Shown here: one piece after another, positions 7,277 through 15,130 of the stretch
Numbering within the stretch: position 1 is the first letter of the stretch
Layout: each line of letters begins with the position of its first letter
Source: Planctomycetaceae bacterium
GTDB taxonomy: Bacteria; Planctomycetota; Planctomycetia; Pirellulales; Pirellulaceae
Length of the DNA stretch: 33,285 nt
Reading direction: 5' to 3'
NCBI GenBank assembly: GCA_005773145.1
Contig: SXHS01000125.1
Location: 1 to 33,285 of the forward strand
Position numbers and translations under genes: made by a program
The notes under the pieces: model-generated
Seen by the model: the letters and a program-made list of their open reading frames with translations, nothing else
Database searches by the model: none
What the model was told of the DNA's origin: nothing

Positions 7277-9493
7277 TTGAATCATCCTCGTTGCTGTGAT
7301 TACTGTGGCCTGCCAATGCCGGGCGACGAACGCACCGTCCACGCTGGTGACCATCGAGAGTCCCCACCCGCATACTGTTGCTATGGCTGCCGGTTTGCCG
7401 CGTCGGTGGCCCGCGACAAAGCCGATCCCCAATCCAACCATGGCACCCTCACGCGACTAGGCATCTCCATTTTTTTCACGTTGAACGTGATGATGTTCAC
7501 GATGGTACTCTGGACCGATGACATCTACCGGGATGACCCGAGCATGTCAGCTGCCGCCGTCTCATTGTTACACGACGTACTGCGATATCTGGTCCTGTTA
7601 TTCACCATCCCCGTCGTCTGGCTCTTGGGGCTCCCGCTGATCGAGAATGCCCTTGCGGATCTGCGGCGTTGGACGATTTCAACCGATCTGCTGCTATTTC
7701 TGGGTGTCTTGGCTGCTTGTGTCTACTCCATGACGTCCGTGTGGCATGGACATGGCCACGTCTACTTTGAGGTCGCCTGCGTCGTGCTGGTTGCCGTCAC
7801 ACTGGGGCGCTGGCTGGAGGCCACGGGAAAGCAGCGAACCACCGAGGTCTTGCGGTCCTTGCAGAGCCTGATTCCGACGAGCGTGCGCCGGATAACGGCG
7901 GAATCTTCCACGGAAGACACGGACGAGATCGTGGCCACCACCCAACTCGTCATCGGCGATCGCGTGCGCGTGTTGCCCGGCGAACGCATTCCGGTCGATG
8001 GCCAAGTGGAGCAGTTTCGGGCTATGGTGGACGAGCAGGTCATCACCGGCGAGAGCCAACCTGTCGTGAAGGCACCACCGGACGCCGTTTTTGCAGGCTC
8101 GATGGCCCTTGATGGTCCACTGGTGGTCGCGGCCGCCGTCCCTCCCGGCAATACGACCATGGATCGCTTGGTCGAGGCCGTGCTGCAATCCGCCATGCAG
8201 AAGGAGCGTTATGGGCGTCTCGCGGACCGGGCTTCGGCGATCTTCCTGCCAGCCGTCTTGGTCATCGCCTTCGTTACGCTGATCGTCCATCAACGACAAG
8301 CGGGACTCGCGGAGGGGCTGTTGGCAAGTTTGGCGGTGGTGTTGATCGCTTGTCCTTGCGCCTTGGCATTGGCAACTCCCATGGCCATTTGGGCCGCCCT
8401 AGGAACGGCATCCGCTGCCGGCATCCTGTTTCGTCGCGGGGACGCATTGAGTCAGTTGGCCGAAGCTCGGGTCATCTGCTTTGACAAGACGGGAACCTTG
8501 ACCACGGGGCACCCTCGCGTCGACACCTTTCACCCCGATGGTGTGACTCCATTGCAGCACGTTCGCGGCGCGGCGCGCGCCCTGGCTCAAGCCACTCGAC
8601 ACCCGCTAGCCCAGGCTACGGAGCTTTACCTAAGCGCACTCCCGGCGGAATCGATCCGACTGACGCAGATCGAAGTGCACCCTGGCATGGGCGTCAAAGG
8701 AGAGATGCGGACTGCAGACGGCACATCTTCGTTCAGGTCTGATGTCGGTCGGCCCACCGTCATGGGTTATCTGGGGAGCGCCCGGTGGATGCACGAAAGT
8801 GGTCAGCGGATCTCGGAAGGATTGAAGTCGGCGGCTGCTCGCGACGGTCGCGGTGGACAGTCCCTCCTGTTCGTGGCTTGGGACGGCGAGGTCCGAGGCT
8901 TCGTTTCCCTTCAAGAGACATTGCGGCCACAGGCTAAGCAATTGGTCTCCAACCTGACCCAGGCGGGATTTCGCGTTATGGTGTTGACGGGAGACCGTGC
9001 GGTGCGAGGCCGGCAGCTTGCGGAACAACTAGGGGTTACCGTCCACGCGGAATTGTTGCCCGAGCAGAAACAGCACGTCATCGCTCAAGCGCGGGCCGCA
9101 TACGGTCCTGTCGTCATGGTTGGTGACGGCGTTAATGATCTCCCCGCGTTAGCGCTTGCGGATGTGGGAGTTGCCATGGGATGCGGCGCCGATATCACAT
9201 GTCAGGCGGCTGATGTGTGTCTGATGTCCAGTGACCTGAATCACTTGCCATTGGCTTTGCAACTGGCCAAGCGCACCGTTATGACGATACGGTGGAACCT
9301 ATTCTGGTCGTTCCTTTACAATATCGTGGGGATCGGAATGGCAGCCGTCGGCTGGTTGAATCCGATCGTGGCGGCCGGGGCCATGGTGGCGAGCAGTGTC
9401 TTAGTGATGTCCCATTCACTGCGGTTAGCGCGGCGCACGCCCGAGTGGAAGTCTCCCGCGCCAGCCGCCGAACTTCAGACCTCGAGGGCTTAA
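7277..9493 (+). CDS. ccoI: Copper-exporting P1B-type ATPase for cbb3 assembly (CcoI/FixI type)
   Basis: The product is 738 residues and starts at TTG 7277. The TTG start keeps the conserved N-terminal Cys cluster, which the next in-frame ATG (7316) would lose. C6, C7, C10 and then C34, C35, C38 (AYCCYGC) form the metal-site region typical of CcoI-like ATPases in place of an ordinary HMA domain. P-type features are complete: TGES (257-260), CPC metal-transport motif (359-361), phosphorylated D403 in DKTGTLT, and GDGVND (616-621). It pumps Cu(I) across the cytoplasmic membrane for assembly of the CuB centre. Its place in the oxidase operon makes the CcoI role more likely than general copper resistance. 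It is followed directly by the SafE-like gene (1-bp gap). Confidence 0.92.
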   Translation: MNHPRCCDYCGLPMPGDERTVHAGDHRESPPAYCCYGCRFAASVARDKADPQSNHGTLTRLGISIFFTLNVMMFTMVLWTDDIYRDDPSMSAAAVSLLHDVLRYLVLLFTIPVVWLLGLPLIENALADLRRWTISTDLLLFLGVLAACVYSMTSVWHGHGHVYFEVACVVLVAVTLGRWLEATGKQRTTEVLRSLQSLIPTSVRRITAESSTEDTDEIVATTQLVIGDRVRVLPGERIPVDGQVEQFRAMVDEQVITGESQPVVKAPPDAVFAGSMALDGPLVVAAAVPPGNTTMDRLVEAVLQSAMQKERYGRLADRASAIFLPAVLVIAFVTLIVHQRQAGLAEGLLASLAVVLIACPCALALATPMAIWAALGTASAAGILFRRGDALSQLAEARVICFDKTGTLTTGHPRVDTFHPDGVTPLQHVRGAARALAQATRHPLAQATELYLSALPAESIRLTQIEVHPGMGVKGEMRTADGTSSFRSDVGRPTVMGYLGSARWMHESGQRISEGLKSAAARDGRGGQSLLFVAWDGEVRGFVSLQETLRPQAKQLVSNLTQAGFRVMVLTGDRAVRGRQLAEQLGVTVHAELLPEQKQHVIAQARAAYGPVVMVGDGVNDLPALALADVGVAMGCGADITCQAADVCLMSSDLNHLPLALQLAKRTVMTIRWNLFWSFLYNIVGIGMAAVGWLNPIVAAGAMVASSVLVMSHSLRLARRTPEWKSPAPAAELQTSRA

Positions 9494-9494
9494 C

Positions 9495-10205
9495 ATGGCG
9501 GTGGAATGGCCGTTGATTTTTTTGGCCGGTGTCTTGGGTTCCTCGCATTGTGTGGGCATGTGTGGGGGATTTGCATTGACGATTGGCGGTCCAGCCTCGT
9601 TGCGACGCACCAATCTCGCGCGGCAGTTGTTTTACAGTGCTGGACGCATTTTTACCTACGCCGCCCTGGGGGCCGTGGCTGGCTATTGTGGTCTGCGATT
9701 GACGCGGTTCAGCGAGTCACTTGTCAACGCTTCCGCCGGGCTCGCCGCACTGGCCGGACTCCTCTTGATCGTGCAGGGGCTGCTGGCGACTGGGATCCTC
9801 CGCAGGCGCTGGTCCATTTCCGGTCGGCCCGCCTGTCTGGCCAGCGGGCTCTACGCACACTGGCTGACATCCCCCGCGCGGGCGAATGTGTTCATGGCAG
9901 GCGTGTTCACCGGCCTGCTCCCCTGCGGACTGCTATACGGCATGCTGGCACTCGCCGCAGCAGCTCAGAGCGCGCCACTCGGCATGGCGAGAATGACCCT
10001 GTTCGGCTTGGGGACCGTGCCGGTGATGGTGCTAACCGGCTTGAGCACGAGTTTCTTGGGACTGCAACAGCGACAGCGTCTGTATCAAATCGCCGCCTGG
10101 AGCCTGGTGCTGACCGGATCGATCACGATCGCACGCGGCATGGGGCACCTGCAAGTGGGCGGCTGGCAAGGGCACGGTTGTCCCGCTTGTCGTTTGAGTC
10201 AGTAG
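9495..10205 (+). CDS. SafE/DsbD-like membrane protein linked to cbb3 oxidase
   Basis: The 236-residue polytopic protein has the signature GSSHCVGMCGGFALT near its start (C19 and C23) and TGLLPCGLLYGML in the second half, a two-fold arrangement seen in the DsbD-type/UreH-like transmembrane family (often annotated as sulfite exporter TauE/SafE). Members are repeatedly found beside cbb3 oxidase and copper ATPase genes and are thought to handle copper or thiol reduction during assembly; that is family knowledge. About six hydrophobic segments can be seen. The C-terminal tail carries a CPAC pair (HGCPACRL), a possible thiol or metal site. The ATG lies 1 bp after the ccoI stop, so the genes are translationally coupled. 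It is the last gene of the operon. Confidence 0.85.
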   Translation: MAVEWPLIFLAGVLGSSHCVGMCGGFALTIGGPASLRRTNLARQLFYSAGRIFTYAALGAVAGYCGLRLTRFSESLVNASAGLAALAGLLLIVQGLLATGILRRRWSISGRPACLASGLYAHWLTSPARANVFMAGVFTGLLPCGLLYGMLALAAAAQSAPLGMARMTLFGLGTVPVMVLTGLSTSFLGLQQRQRLYQIAAWSLVLTGSITIARGMGHLQVGGWQGHGCPACRLSQ

Positions 10206-10219
10206 CCGACACGGACGGC

Positions 10220-10233
10220 CACCCATTTGGGTG
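10220..10233. terminator. Weak hairpin after the cbb3 operon
   Basis: CACCC, ATTT, GGGTG form a 5-bp stem with a 4-base loop 15 bp after the last oxidase gene. There is no T-tract, so termination here is only a possibility. The rest of the 182-bp gap to the next gene shows nothing recognisable. Confidence 0.25.
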
Positions 10234-10387
10234 AACCACTTGGCACTTGTCCGGTGGGCGATGCTATGCGATACTCCATGCGGGACGTCGCTTGGCTACG
10301 CCGATTGGACTCCACCGGCTTTTTGGCGCGCCTTTCTTCCCGATACTTTCCTGTGGAGTACGTCCCGAGAACGGCCCGAGGTTCTGT

Positions 10388-11125
10388 ATGTCGCCATCCC
10401 CATTGCGTGTGACCGTTTGGAATGAATTCATCAACGAGCGTGTGTTACCCGACGCCGGTGCCGTCTACCCAAGGGGAATCCATCATGTGCTGCGCGAGGC
10501 GTTGGAGGAGCAGCTGGGGGCTGGAGTCCAAGTACACACGGCCACGCTGGATGAGCCGGAGCATGGGCTCAGTCAGCAACGATTGGACGAGACCGACGTG
10601 TTGACCTGGTGGGGACATTCGGCGCACGATCAAGTGCAAACCGAAGTGGTCGAGCGCGTGCTGGATCGCGTCTGGCAAGGCATGGGACTGGTGGTGTTGC
10701 ATTCGGGGCACCTGTCCCGGATTTTTCGTCGATTGATGGGGACCAGTTGCACGTTGCGATGGCGCGAGGCGGGCGAACGCGAGCGCCTTTGGGTGGTCGC
10801 GCCGTCGCATCCAATCGCAGCTGGATTGTCGCAGGAGTACTTCGAACTACCTCAAGTGGAAACGTATGGCGAGCATTTCGATATACCCGCGCCGGAGGAA
10901 TTAATATTTATCAGCTGGTTTTCCGGCGGTGAAGTTTTTCGTTCGGGGTGTACGTTTCGTCGTGGCAATGGCAAGATTTTTTATTTTCGACCTGGGCACG
11001 AAACGCATCCGATTTACTATCATCCGCAAGTGCGCCGGGTGATCGCCAATGGTGTCGGGTGGGCAGCGCCCAATCCGGGACCTTATCGCGGCCGGAGTCT
11101 TCACGCACCCGATCCCCTGGTCTGA
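10388..11125 (+). CDS. ThuA-like domain protein
   Basis: The start ATG 10388 follows GAGG (10378-10381); the frame continues upstream but without family resemblance. The 245-residue product begins with VTVWNEF and continues IHHVLREALEE, DVLTWWGHSAHD, GMGLVVLHSGH and YFRPGHETHPIYYHP, the order of conserved pieces in the ThuA family (class I glutamine-amidotransferase-like fold). ThuA relates to trehalose utilisation in rhizobia; many planctomycete members have unknown roles in sugar metabolism. No signal peptide is seen, so it is probably cytoplasmic. The next gene, a sensor kinase, begins 10 bp after its stop, so they are probably co-expressed. The catalytic role is not established; the family is confident. 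Confidence 0.85.
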   Translation: MSPSPLRVTVWNEFINERVLPDAGAVYPRGIHHVLREALEEQLGAGVQVHTATLDEPEHGLSQQRLDETDVLTWWGHSAHDQVQTEVVERVLDRVWQGMGLVVLHSGHLSRIFRRLMGTSCTLRWREAGERERLWVVAPSHPIAAGLSQEYFELPQVETYGEHFDIPAPEELIFISWFSGGEVFRSGCTFRRGNGKIFYFRPGHETHPIYYHPQVRRVIANGVGWAAPNPGPYRGRSLHAPDPLV

Positions 11126-11135
11126 CGTGTACCCC

Positions 11136-12314
11136 ATGCCTGATCCCCCCGACAACTCTGGTGATGCGGCGCGCCTGACAACGCCAAAGGCTGCCGAAAA
11201 TATTCAGGGTAGCTCCTCTTTCCTGGCATCGGATCTTCAAACGTTAAGAGTGTCGCTCCAAAGTATCTACGACGGCCTCGCCGTGGTGGACACCCAGGGT
11301 GAATTCATCATCTTCAATCCGGCTGCACAAAAAATACTGGGACTCGGCGCATTGCCAGGAGGCCCCAGAATGTGGCCTGAAGGCTATGGCCTGTATCGGC
11401 CGAAGGGGCGTAGTCTGTATCCGCCCGACGAACTTCCGCTGGCACGCGCCATGCGCGGCGACACCGTGACGAACTGCGAGATTTGGGTACGGCGGTCATC
11501 GCAACCCAAGTTGACCATATTAAGTGTCAACGCGGCACCGTTGCAGAATGCCAACGGGTTAGTGCTCGGGGGCGTGGCCGTCTTTCGTGATGTCACACGT
11601 CAGAAGCAGCTGGAACGACAACTCAGAGTCGAACGCGACACGTTGAAAAAACTGCTGGAGGCGCGAGAGCAAGAGCGCACGCTACTGGCCTATGACCTAC
11701 ATGATGGGTTGTTGCAAGACATCGTCGGGGCCGAGATGATATTGTCTGGATTGCAGGCTCAATGCGAGGGGTTCGCTCCGAGTGCGGCGCAGGAGCTTAG
11801 CAAGGCTAGTGATTCCCTGCGGCGCGCGGTGTGCGAAGGGCGTCGCATTATCTCCGGCATGCAACCCATGATCGTCGATGACCACAACCTTGTCGAAGCC
11901 CTGGCCGCTCTAGTGGATGACTTCTCACGCGACACGTCCATGCAGATTGAATTCGTGCACTTCACGCACAACTCGCAAGTCTCGCGGCAAATCCAGGCGA
12001 CCCTATTTCGAATTTTGCAGGAGTCCTTGACCAACGCAATCCGACATAGCGAAACCAAGAACATCGTCGTGTTGTTGACCGAGCTACCCGCCGCGATTCA
12101 GTTGGAAATTCGCGATTGGGGCATCGGCTTTGACCCCAAGCATCTCCCCAAACGGGGCGTCGGACTGCGTAGCATTAGAGATCGTACCCGCCTGTTTGGG
12201 GGACGATGCCGCATTCTCAGCCGTTCCGAACACGGGACACGAATTGTGGTCCGCTTTCCTCTGCAGTCCGCCACTGAGTCACTAGACGGGCAGGATGCGT
12301 CACCGCTGGATTGA
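11136..12314 (+). CDS. PAS-domain sensor histidine kinase, HisKA_3 (NarL/DegS) type
   Basis: ATG 11136, 10 bp after the ThuA-like stop, gives 392 residues; the frame runs back into the ThuA gene to 11049, which I regard as fortuitous. A PAS domain spans about 36-155 (SIYDGLAVVDTQGEFIIFNPAA at its start, GVAVFRDVTRQKQLE at its end). A coiled linker leads to the dimerisation helix EQERTLLAYDLHDGLLQDI, with phospho-acceptor H189. The ATPase domain follows: QESLTNAIRHS (N-box), RDWGIGFD (G1), GVGLRSIRDR (G2). There is no transmembrane segment, so it is a cytoplasmic sensor. Such kinases usually pair with LuxR/NarL-type regulators, but none is encoded in this window. It ends 10 bp from the convergent lpxB gene. 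Confidence 0.93.
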   Translation: MPDPPDNSGDAARLTTPKAAENIQGSSSFLASDLQTLRVSLQSIYDGLAVVDTQGEFIIFNPAAQKILGLGALPGGPRMWPEGYGLYRPKGRSLYPPDELPLARAMRGDTVTNCEIWVRRSSQPKLTILSVNAAPLQNANGLVLGGVAVFRDVTRQKQLERQLRVERDTLKKLLEAREQERTLLAYDLHDGLLQDIVGAEMILSGLQAQCEGFAPSAAQELSKASDSLRRAVCEGRRIISGMQPMIVDDHNLVEALAALVDDFSRDTSMQIEFVHFTHNSQVSRQIQATLFRILQESLTNAIRHSETKNIVVLLTELPAAIQLEIRDWGIGFDPKHLPKRGVGLRSIRDRTRLFGGRCRILSRSEHGTRIVVRFPLQSATESLDGQDASPLD

Positions 12315-12324
12315 GTGCGGCGCA

Positions 12325-13485
12325 TCACGCGGCTCGTCGCACGGCAACCGACACGGCTTGCAAGATCGCCTCCGCAGCGCGTGCCGCGGCACCCGTCCGC
12401 ATCACATCTCGCCGCAGCGACCGCAATTCATCCACTGCGACCTGACGTGCATCGGCATCGGTGATCCACCGTTTCAGGATTGGGACCACTTGGTCTGTCG
12501 TTGCATGCCTGGGCCCCACGGACAAGAACTCGGGCATCACACTACGTCCGGCGATGAGGTTCGGGAGCGTCATGGAGGCACAAGTCACCAATAAGCGAGC
12601 TATGGCATAGAAAATCCAACCACAGCGATAAATGACCACCGTGGGGGTGGCGCGGGCCAACATCTCGAGGCTCGTCGAGCCCGACACCATGAGGCTACAG
12701 TCGGCCACCTCGATAATTTCGGATGTCTTGCCCACGAAAAATTGAATGGGCAAGGTCCGCTTCGACTCACGCAGTTGCCGCTCACACCATTCTTGATAGG
12801 CCGGCTTATAACAGGCCACCAGAAACTGGACGCGGGGCTCGGCCTCGACAAGGCGCGCGGCGACGTCCAGCATCAGGGGCCAGTTGTAATGCACCTCTTG
12901 ATCGCGCGAGCCGGGTAAGAGCGCCACCAGCGGTTGTTGGCGAGACCGGAAATGGTCGATCCAAGCGGTGTCCAGAACCTGTTGACGGATGTCATCGAAG
13001 ATGGGATGCCCCACGTCCCGGACCCGGATACCCCGAGCAGCATACCAGGGCGCCTCAAATGGCAACGTGGTCAGCACATGATCCACGTGACGGCGCATGC
13101 GCCGAATACGCCACGGCGCCCACGCCCACAATTGTGGGGGAAAATAATAGAAGACAGGGATCCCCGCAGCCTTGGCCCGTCGGGCGACCCACCAATTGAA
13201 ACCAGGATAGTCGAGCAAGACGACGGCATCCGGCCGGTCCTCGGCAAAGAATTGTTCGGCCTGCTTGAGGAGTCGAAAAAAATGGCGCAAGTGGGGCACG
13301 ATTGCGGTCAGCCCCATCAGGGCCAGCTCGGTCAACGGATAGAGCAGGTGACATCCCTCGGCCTGCATGCGTGGGCCGCCGAATCCCGAAAATCGCACCT
13401 CGGTACGCGCGGTGCGCAAGGCACGCATCAGACACGAAGCATAGGCATCGCCACTCGGCTCACCAACCGAAAAAAAGACATGCAT
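12325..13485 (-). CDS. lpxB: Lipid-A-disaccharide synthase
   Basis: The protein is 386 residues. ATG 13485 is chosen because GGGAG lies 8 bases upstream and the family begins directly with a MxxFxSxGEPSGD motif, seen here as MHVFFSVGEPSGD. Further LpxB marks are GFGGPRM, ELALMGL, DYPGFNWWVARRAK, YYFPPQLWAW, GHPIFDD, LLPGSRDQEV and the acceptor region SGSTSLEMLA. It belongs to glycosyltransferase family 19 and joins UDP-2,3-diacylglucosamine to lipid X to form the lipid A disaccharide at the inner face of the cytoplasmic membrane. It indicates an LPS-type outer membrane. No other lpx gene is nearby. Assignment is secure. Confidence 0.96.
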   Translation of the reverse strand: MHVFFSVGEPSGDAYASCLMRALRTARTEVRFSGFGGPRMQAEGCHLLYPLTELALMGLTAIVPHLRHFFRLLKQAEQFFAEDRPDAVVLLDYPGFNWWVARRAKAAGIPVFYYFPPQLWAWAPWRIRRMRRHVDHVLTTLPFEAPWYAARGIRVRDVGHPIFDDIRQQVLDTAWIDHFRSRQQPLVALLPGSRDQEVHYNWPLMLDVAARLVEAEPRVQFLVACYKPAYQEWCERQLRESKRTLPIQFFVGKTSEIIEVADCSLMVSGSTSLEMLARATPTVVIYRCGWIFYAIARLLVTCASMTLPNLIAGRSVMPEFLSVGPRHATTDQVVPILKRWITDADARQVAVDELRSLRRDVMRTGAAARAAEAILQAVSVAVRRAA

Positions 13486-13611
13486 CGTCGCAGCTCCCGG
13501 CCCAGGCATCCGTGATCCCGACCATTCTCGGGCCACCGGATATAGGTGTTAGGGCGGATATCTGTCAATGGCATTCCGATAGCGATGCCAGCGATCCTAC
13601 CTCGGCCCGCC

Positions 13612-15096
13612 TTACTTCGGGCGCTGCTGCACCGCGACTGCCGGTTCGACGACGTGCGCCACGCGAACGCTGAGGATCCCTTTATTGTCGGCCAATTCGT
13701 GCCAGCGGTCGCGACAACGCAGGTGGAGTTGGCCAGCGGAGGGAGCGACCCAACGCGTGCTATCACCCAAACCGGCGGAAGCCCCCAGCTGGTAATCTTG
13801 CCAGACGACTGCCTCCAGGCAGCCCTCTCCCGTCGGCCCGCCGCGAGCCGTAGTGGTCGACTCAGTGGCCGAAGTACGCCAGTTGCCCGTCGCTTGCAGC
13901 TGATAGACCTCGCCCGCTTTCACCGTGATCCCCGTGGCCTGGTATCCGCGATCGGCGCGCACGCGAACATCACGTATCTCGCCCACCGCGAGTGGCGCAA
14001 AGGCCACATGCCAATCCCAACGACATAGATCGACGCGATAGCCAACAGCCAGATGACGGATGAACTGGCGCATTTCAAATTCCAGCTCAGGCATGACCGG
14101 TCCAAAGTACTCGGCGAAATCCACCTCTTGTCCATTAAGCAATGCCTGGCCGAGACGCTGAAAGCGTGTCGAGTACCTGGGGTGTTGACTGAGCAAATGA
14201 CACAAGGCCCAACTCGCGTGGTAGCTATCGCGCGACTTGCGCACCAGGAATTCGTCGGCCGGGGTCCATTCCGGCGCTGGTGTGTCCTGACCGGTCTCGC
14301 TTCCCTCCGGACCGCTGCGCGTGGCCACGAGGCGTTCCAATGATTGGCGAATGGGATCGGTGAACGCCCCACGCTGCACGATCTCCAACACGGTGGCTGG
14401 TGGAGACTGCCGCAGAAATTGAATGACGTCGGGAGCGCACTGCACGCCCTGTTCCCCGGCAACTCGATAATTGGCCAATTCAGCCATACCTTCACCGTAC
14501 CAATCCGGGCCTCGGACGCCAAAGACTTGCATGCAATAGGCATGCACGAATTCGTGCTCGGCGATCCCCGGCTCCGCGCGGGCGCATACCCGCACACGGC
14601 GCGGCGTGCGGTGTTCGGAACTCGGGCTGGTATCCCAAATTCCGCCGCCAACATGGCGCAGCAAGGAGTGAACCAGGGGACCAGGCAACGTCCCTGCAGG
14701 CCACGCGGACAAATCCTGTACGACGTAGCACTCAATCGGTTGCGCGAGCGGCCGTTGCCAATAGCGTGACGCAATTTGTGCGACCCGATCGAGTCGCGTC
14801 AGCAAGCGTCGTGCGTCGGCCGGCGACAAGTCCGTACACAACCGACAGTAGCGTGATGTGTACCAACGTTGCGCGGCCGTCGCATCGGACGCGACGCGCA
14901 GGGGGGGGACCGCGTGGACAGGAGCCTGCAGAAACTCTCCCCAGCCTACGAGCGCCGAGCCCAGAATCGCAGCCCGCAGAATTACAGCCCGCAGAATCAC
15001 AGCGATGCCCCGAGATCCCGAGCCACCACGACACGGGCGCACCAGCGGCGCGCTGTGATCCATTTGTCTGTCATCTCCCACGCGGTTCCGGCGCAT
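13612..15096 (-). CDS. Exported HExxH protein, putative zinc metalloprotease
   Basis: ATG 15096 is selected because a strong GGAGGAGG lies 8 bases upstream; ATG 15129 and ATG 15063 are alternatives. The 494-residue product has a basic N-terminus and a long hydrophobic signal sequence rich in AVILR repeats, ending near VHAVPP. The core carries HEFVH (181-185) and, 17 residues later, WYGEGMAELANY with E202/E206. This HExxH-then-Glu layout is that of gluzincin-type (DUF1570/peptidase MA-like) proteins. The C-terminal ~150 residues are beta-rich (GITVKAGEVYQLQATGNW, LHLRCRDRWHELADNKG) and may be a carbohydrate-binding-like module. The gene follows the methyltransferase by 34 bp on the same strand, so they are probably co-transcribed. 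Substrate is unknown. Confidence 0.8.
   Translation of the reverse strand: MRRNRVGDDRQMDHSAPLVRPCRGGSGSRGIAVILRAVILRAAILGSALVGWGEFLQAPVHAVPPLRVASDATAAQRWYTSRYCRLCTDLSPADARRLLTRLDRVAQIASRYWQRPLAQPIECYVVQDLSAWPAGTLPGPLVHSLLRHVGGGIWDTSPSSEHRTPRRVRVCARAEPGIAEHEFVHAYCMQVFGVRGPDWYGEGMAELANYRVAGEQGVQCAPDVIQFLRQSPPATVLEIVQRGAFTDPIRQSLERLVATRSGPEGSETGQDTPAPEWTPADEFLVRKSRDSYHASWALCHLLSQHPRYSTRFQRLGQALLNGQEVDFAEYFGPVMPELEFEMRQFIRHLAVGYRVDLCRWDWHVAFAPLAVGEIRDVRVRADRGYQATGITVKAGEVYQLQATGNWRTSATESTTTARGGPTGEGCLEAVVWQDYQLGASAGLGDSTRWVAPSAGQLHLRCRDRWHELADNKGILSVRVAHVVEPAVAVQQRPK
14962..15006. repeat. Three-copy 15-bp tandem repeat inside a signal peptide
   Basis: Three consecutive 15-bp units (14962-14976, 14977-14991, 14992-15006) share CAGAATnnCAGCnnn, differing at a few positions. 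On the minus strand they encode repeated (A)VILR-type pentapeptides in the hydrophobic core of the signal peptide. Because the unit length is a multiple of three, copy-number change would lengthen or shorten the core without frameshift. Confidence 0.85.
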
Positions 15097-15130
15097 GGGA
15101 CATGCCTCCTCCGTTCCGTCTTGTATCATA

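Noticed and set aside
10247..10387. Upstream extension of the ThuA-like frame
   Set aside because: No resemblance to the family; GAGG precedes ATG 10388, where the conserved part begins.
11440..11455. Second TGGCACG-N4-ATGC string resembling a sigma-54 promoter
   Set aside because: It lies inside the PAS-kinase coding region, is not upstream of any gene start and has G at the last position; it shows the chance background for this pattern.
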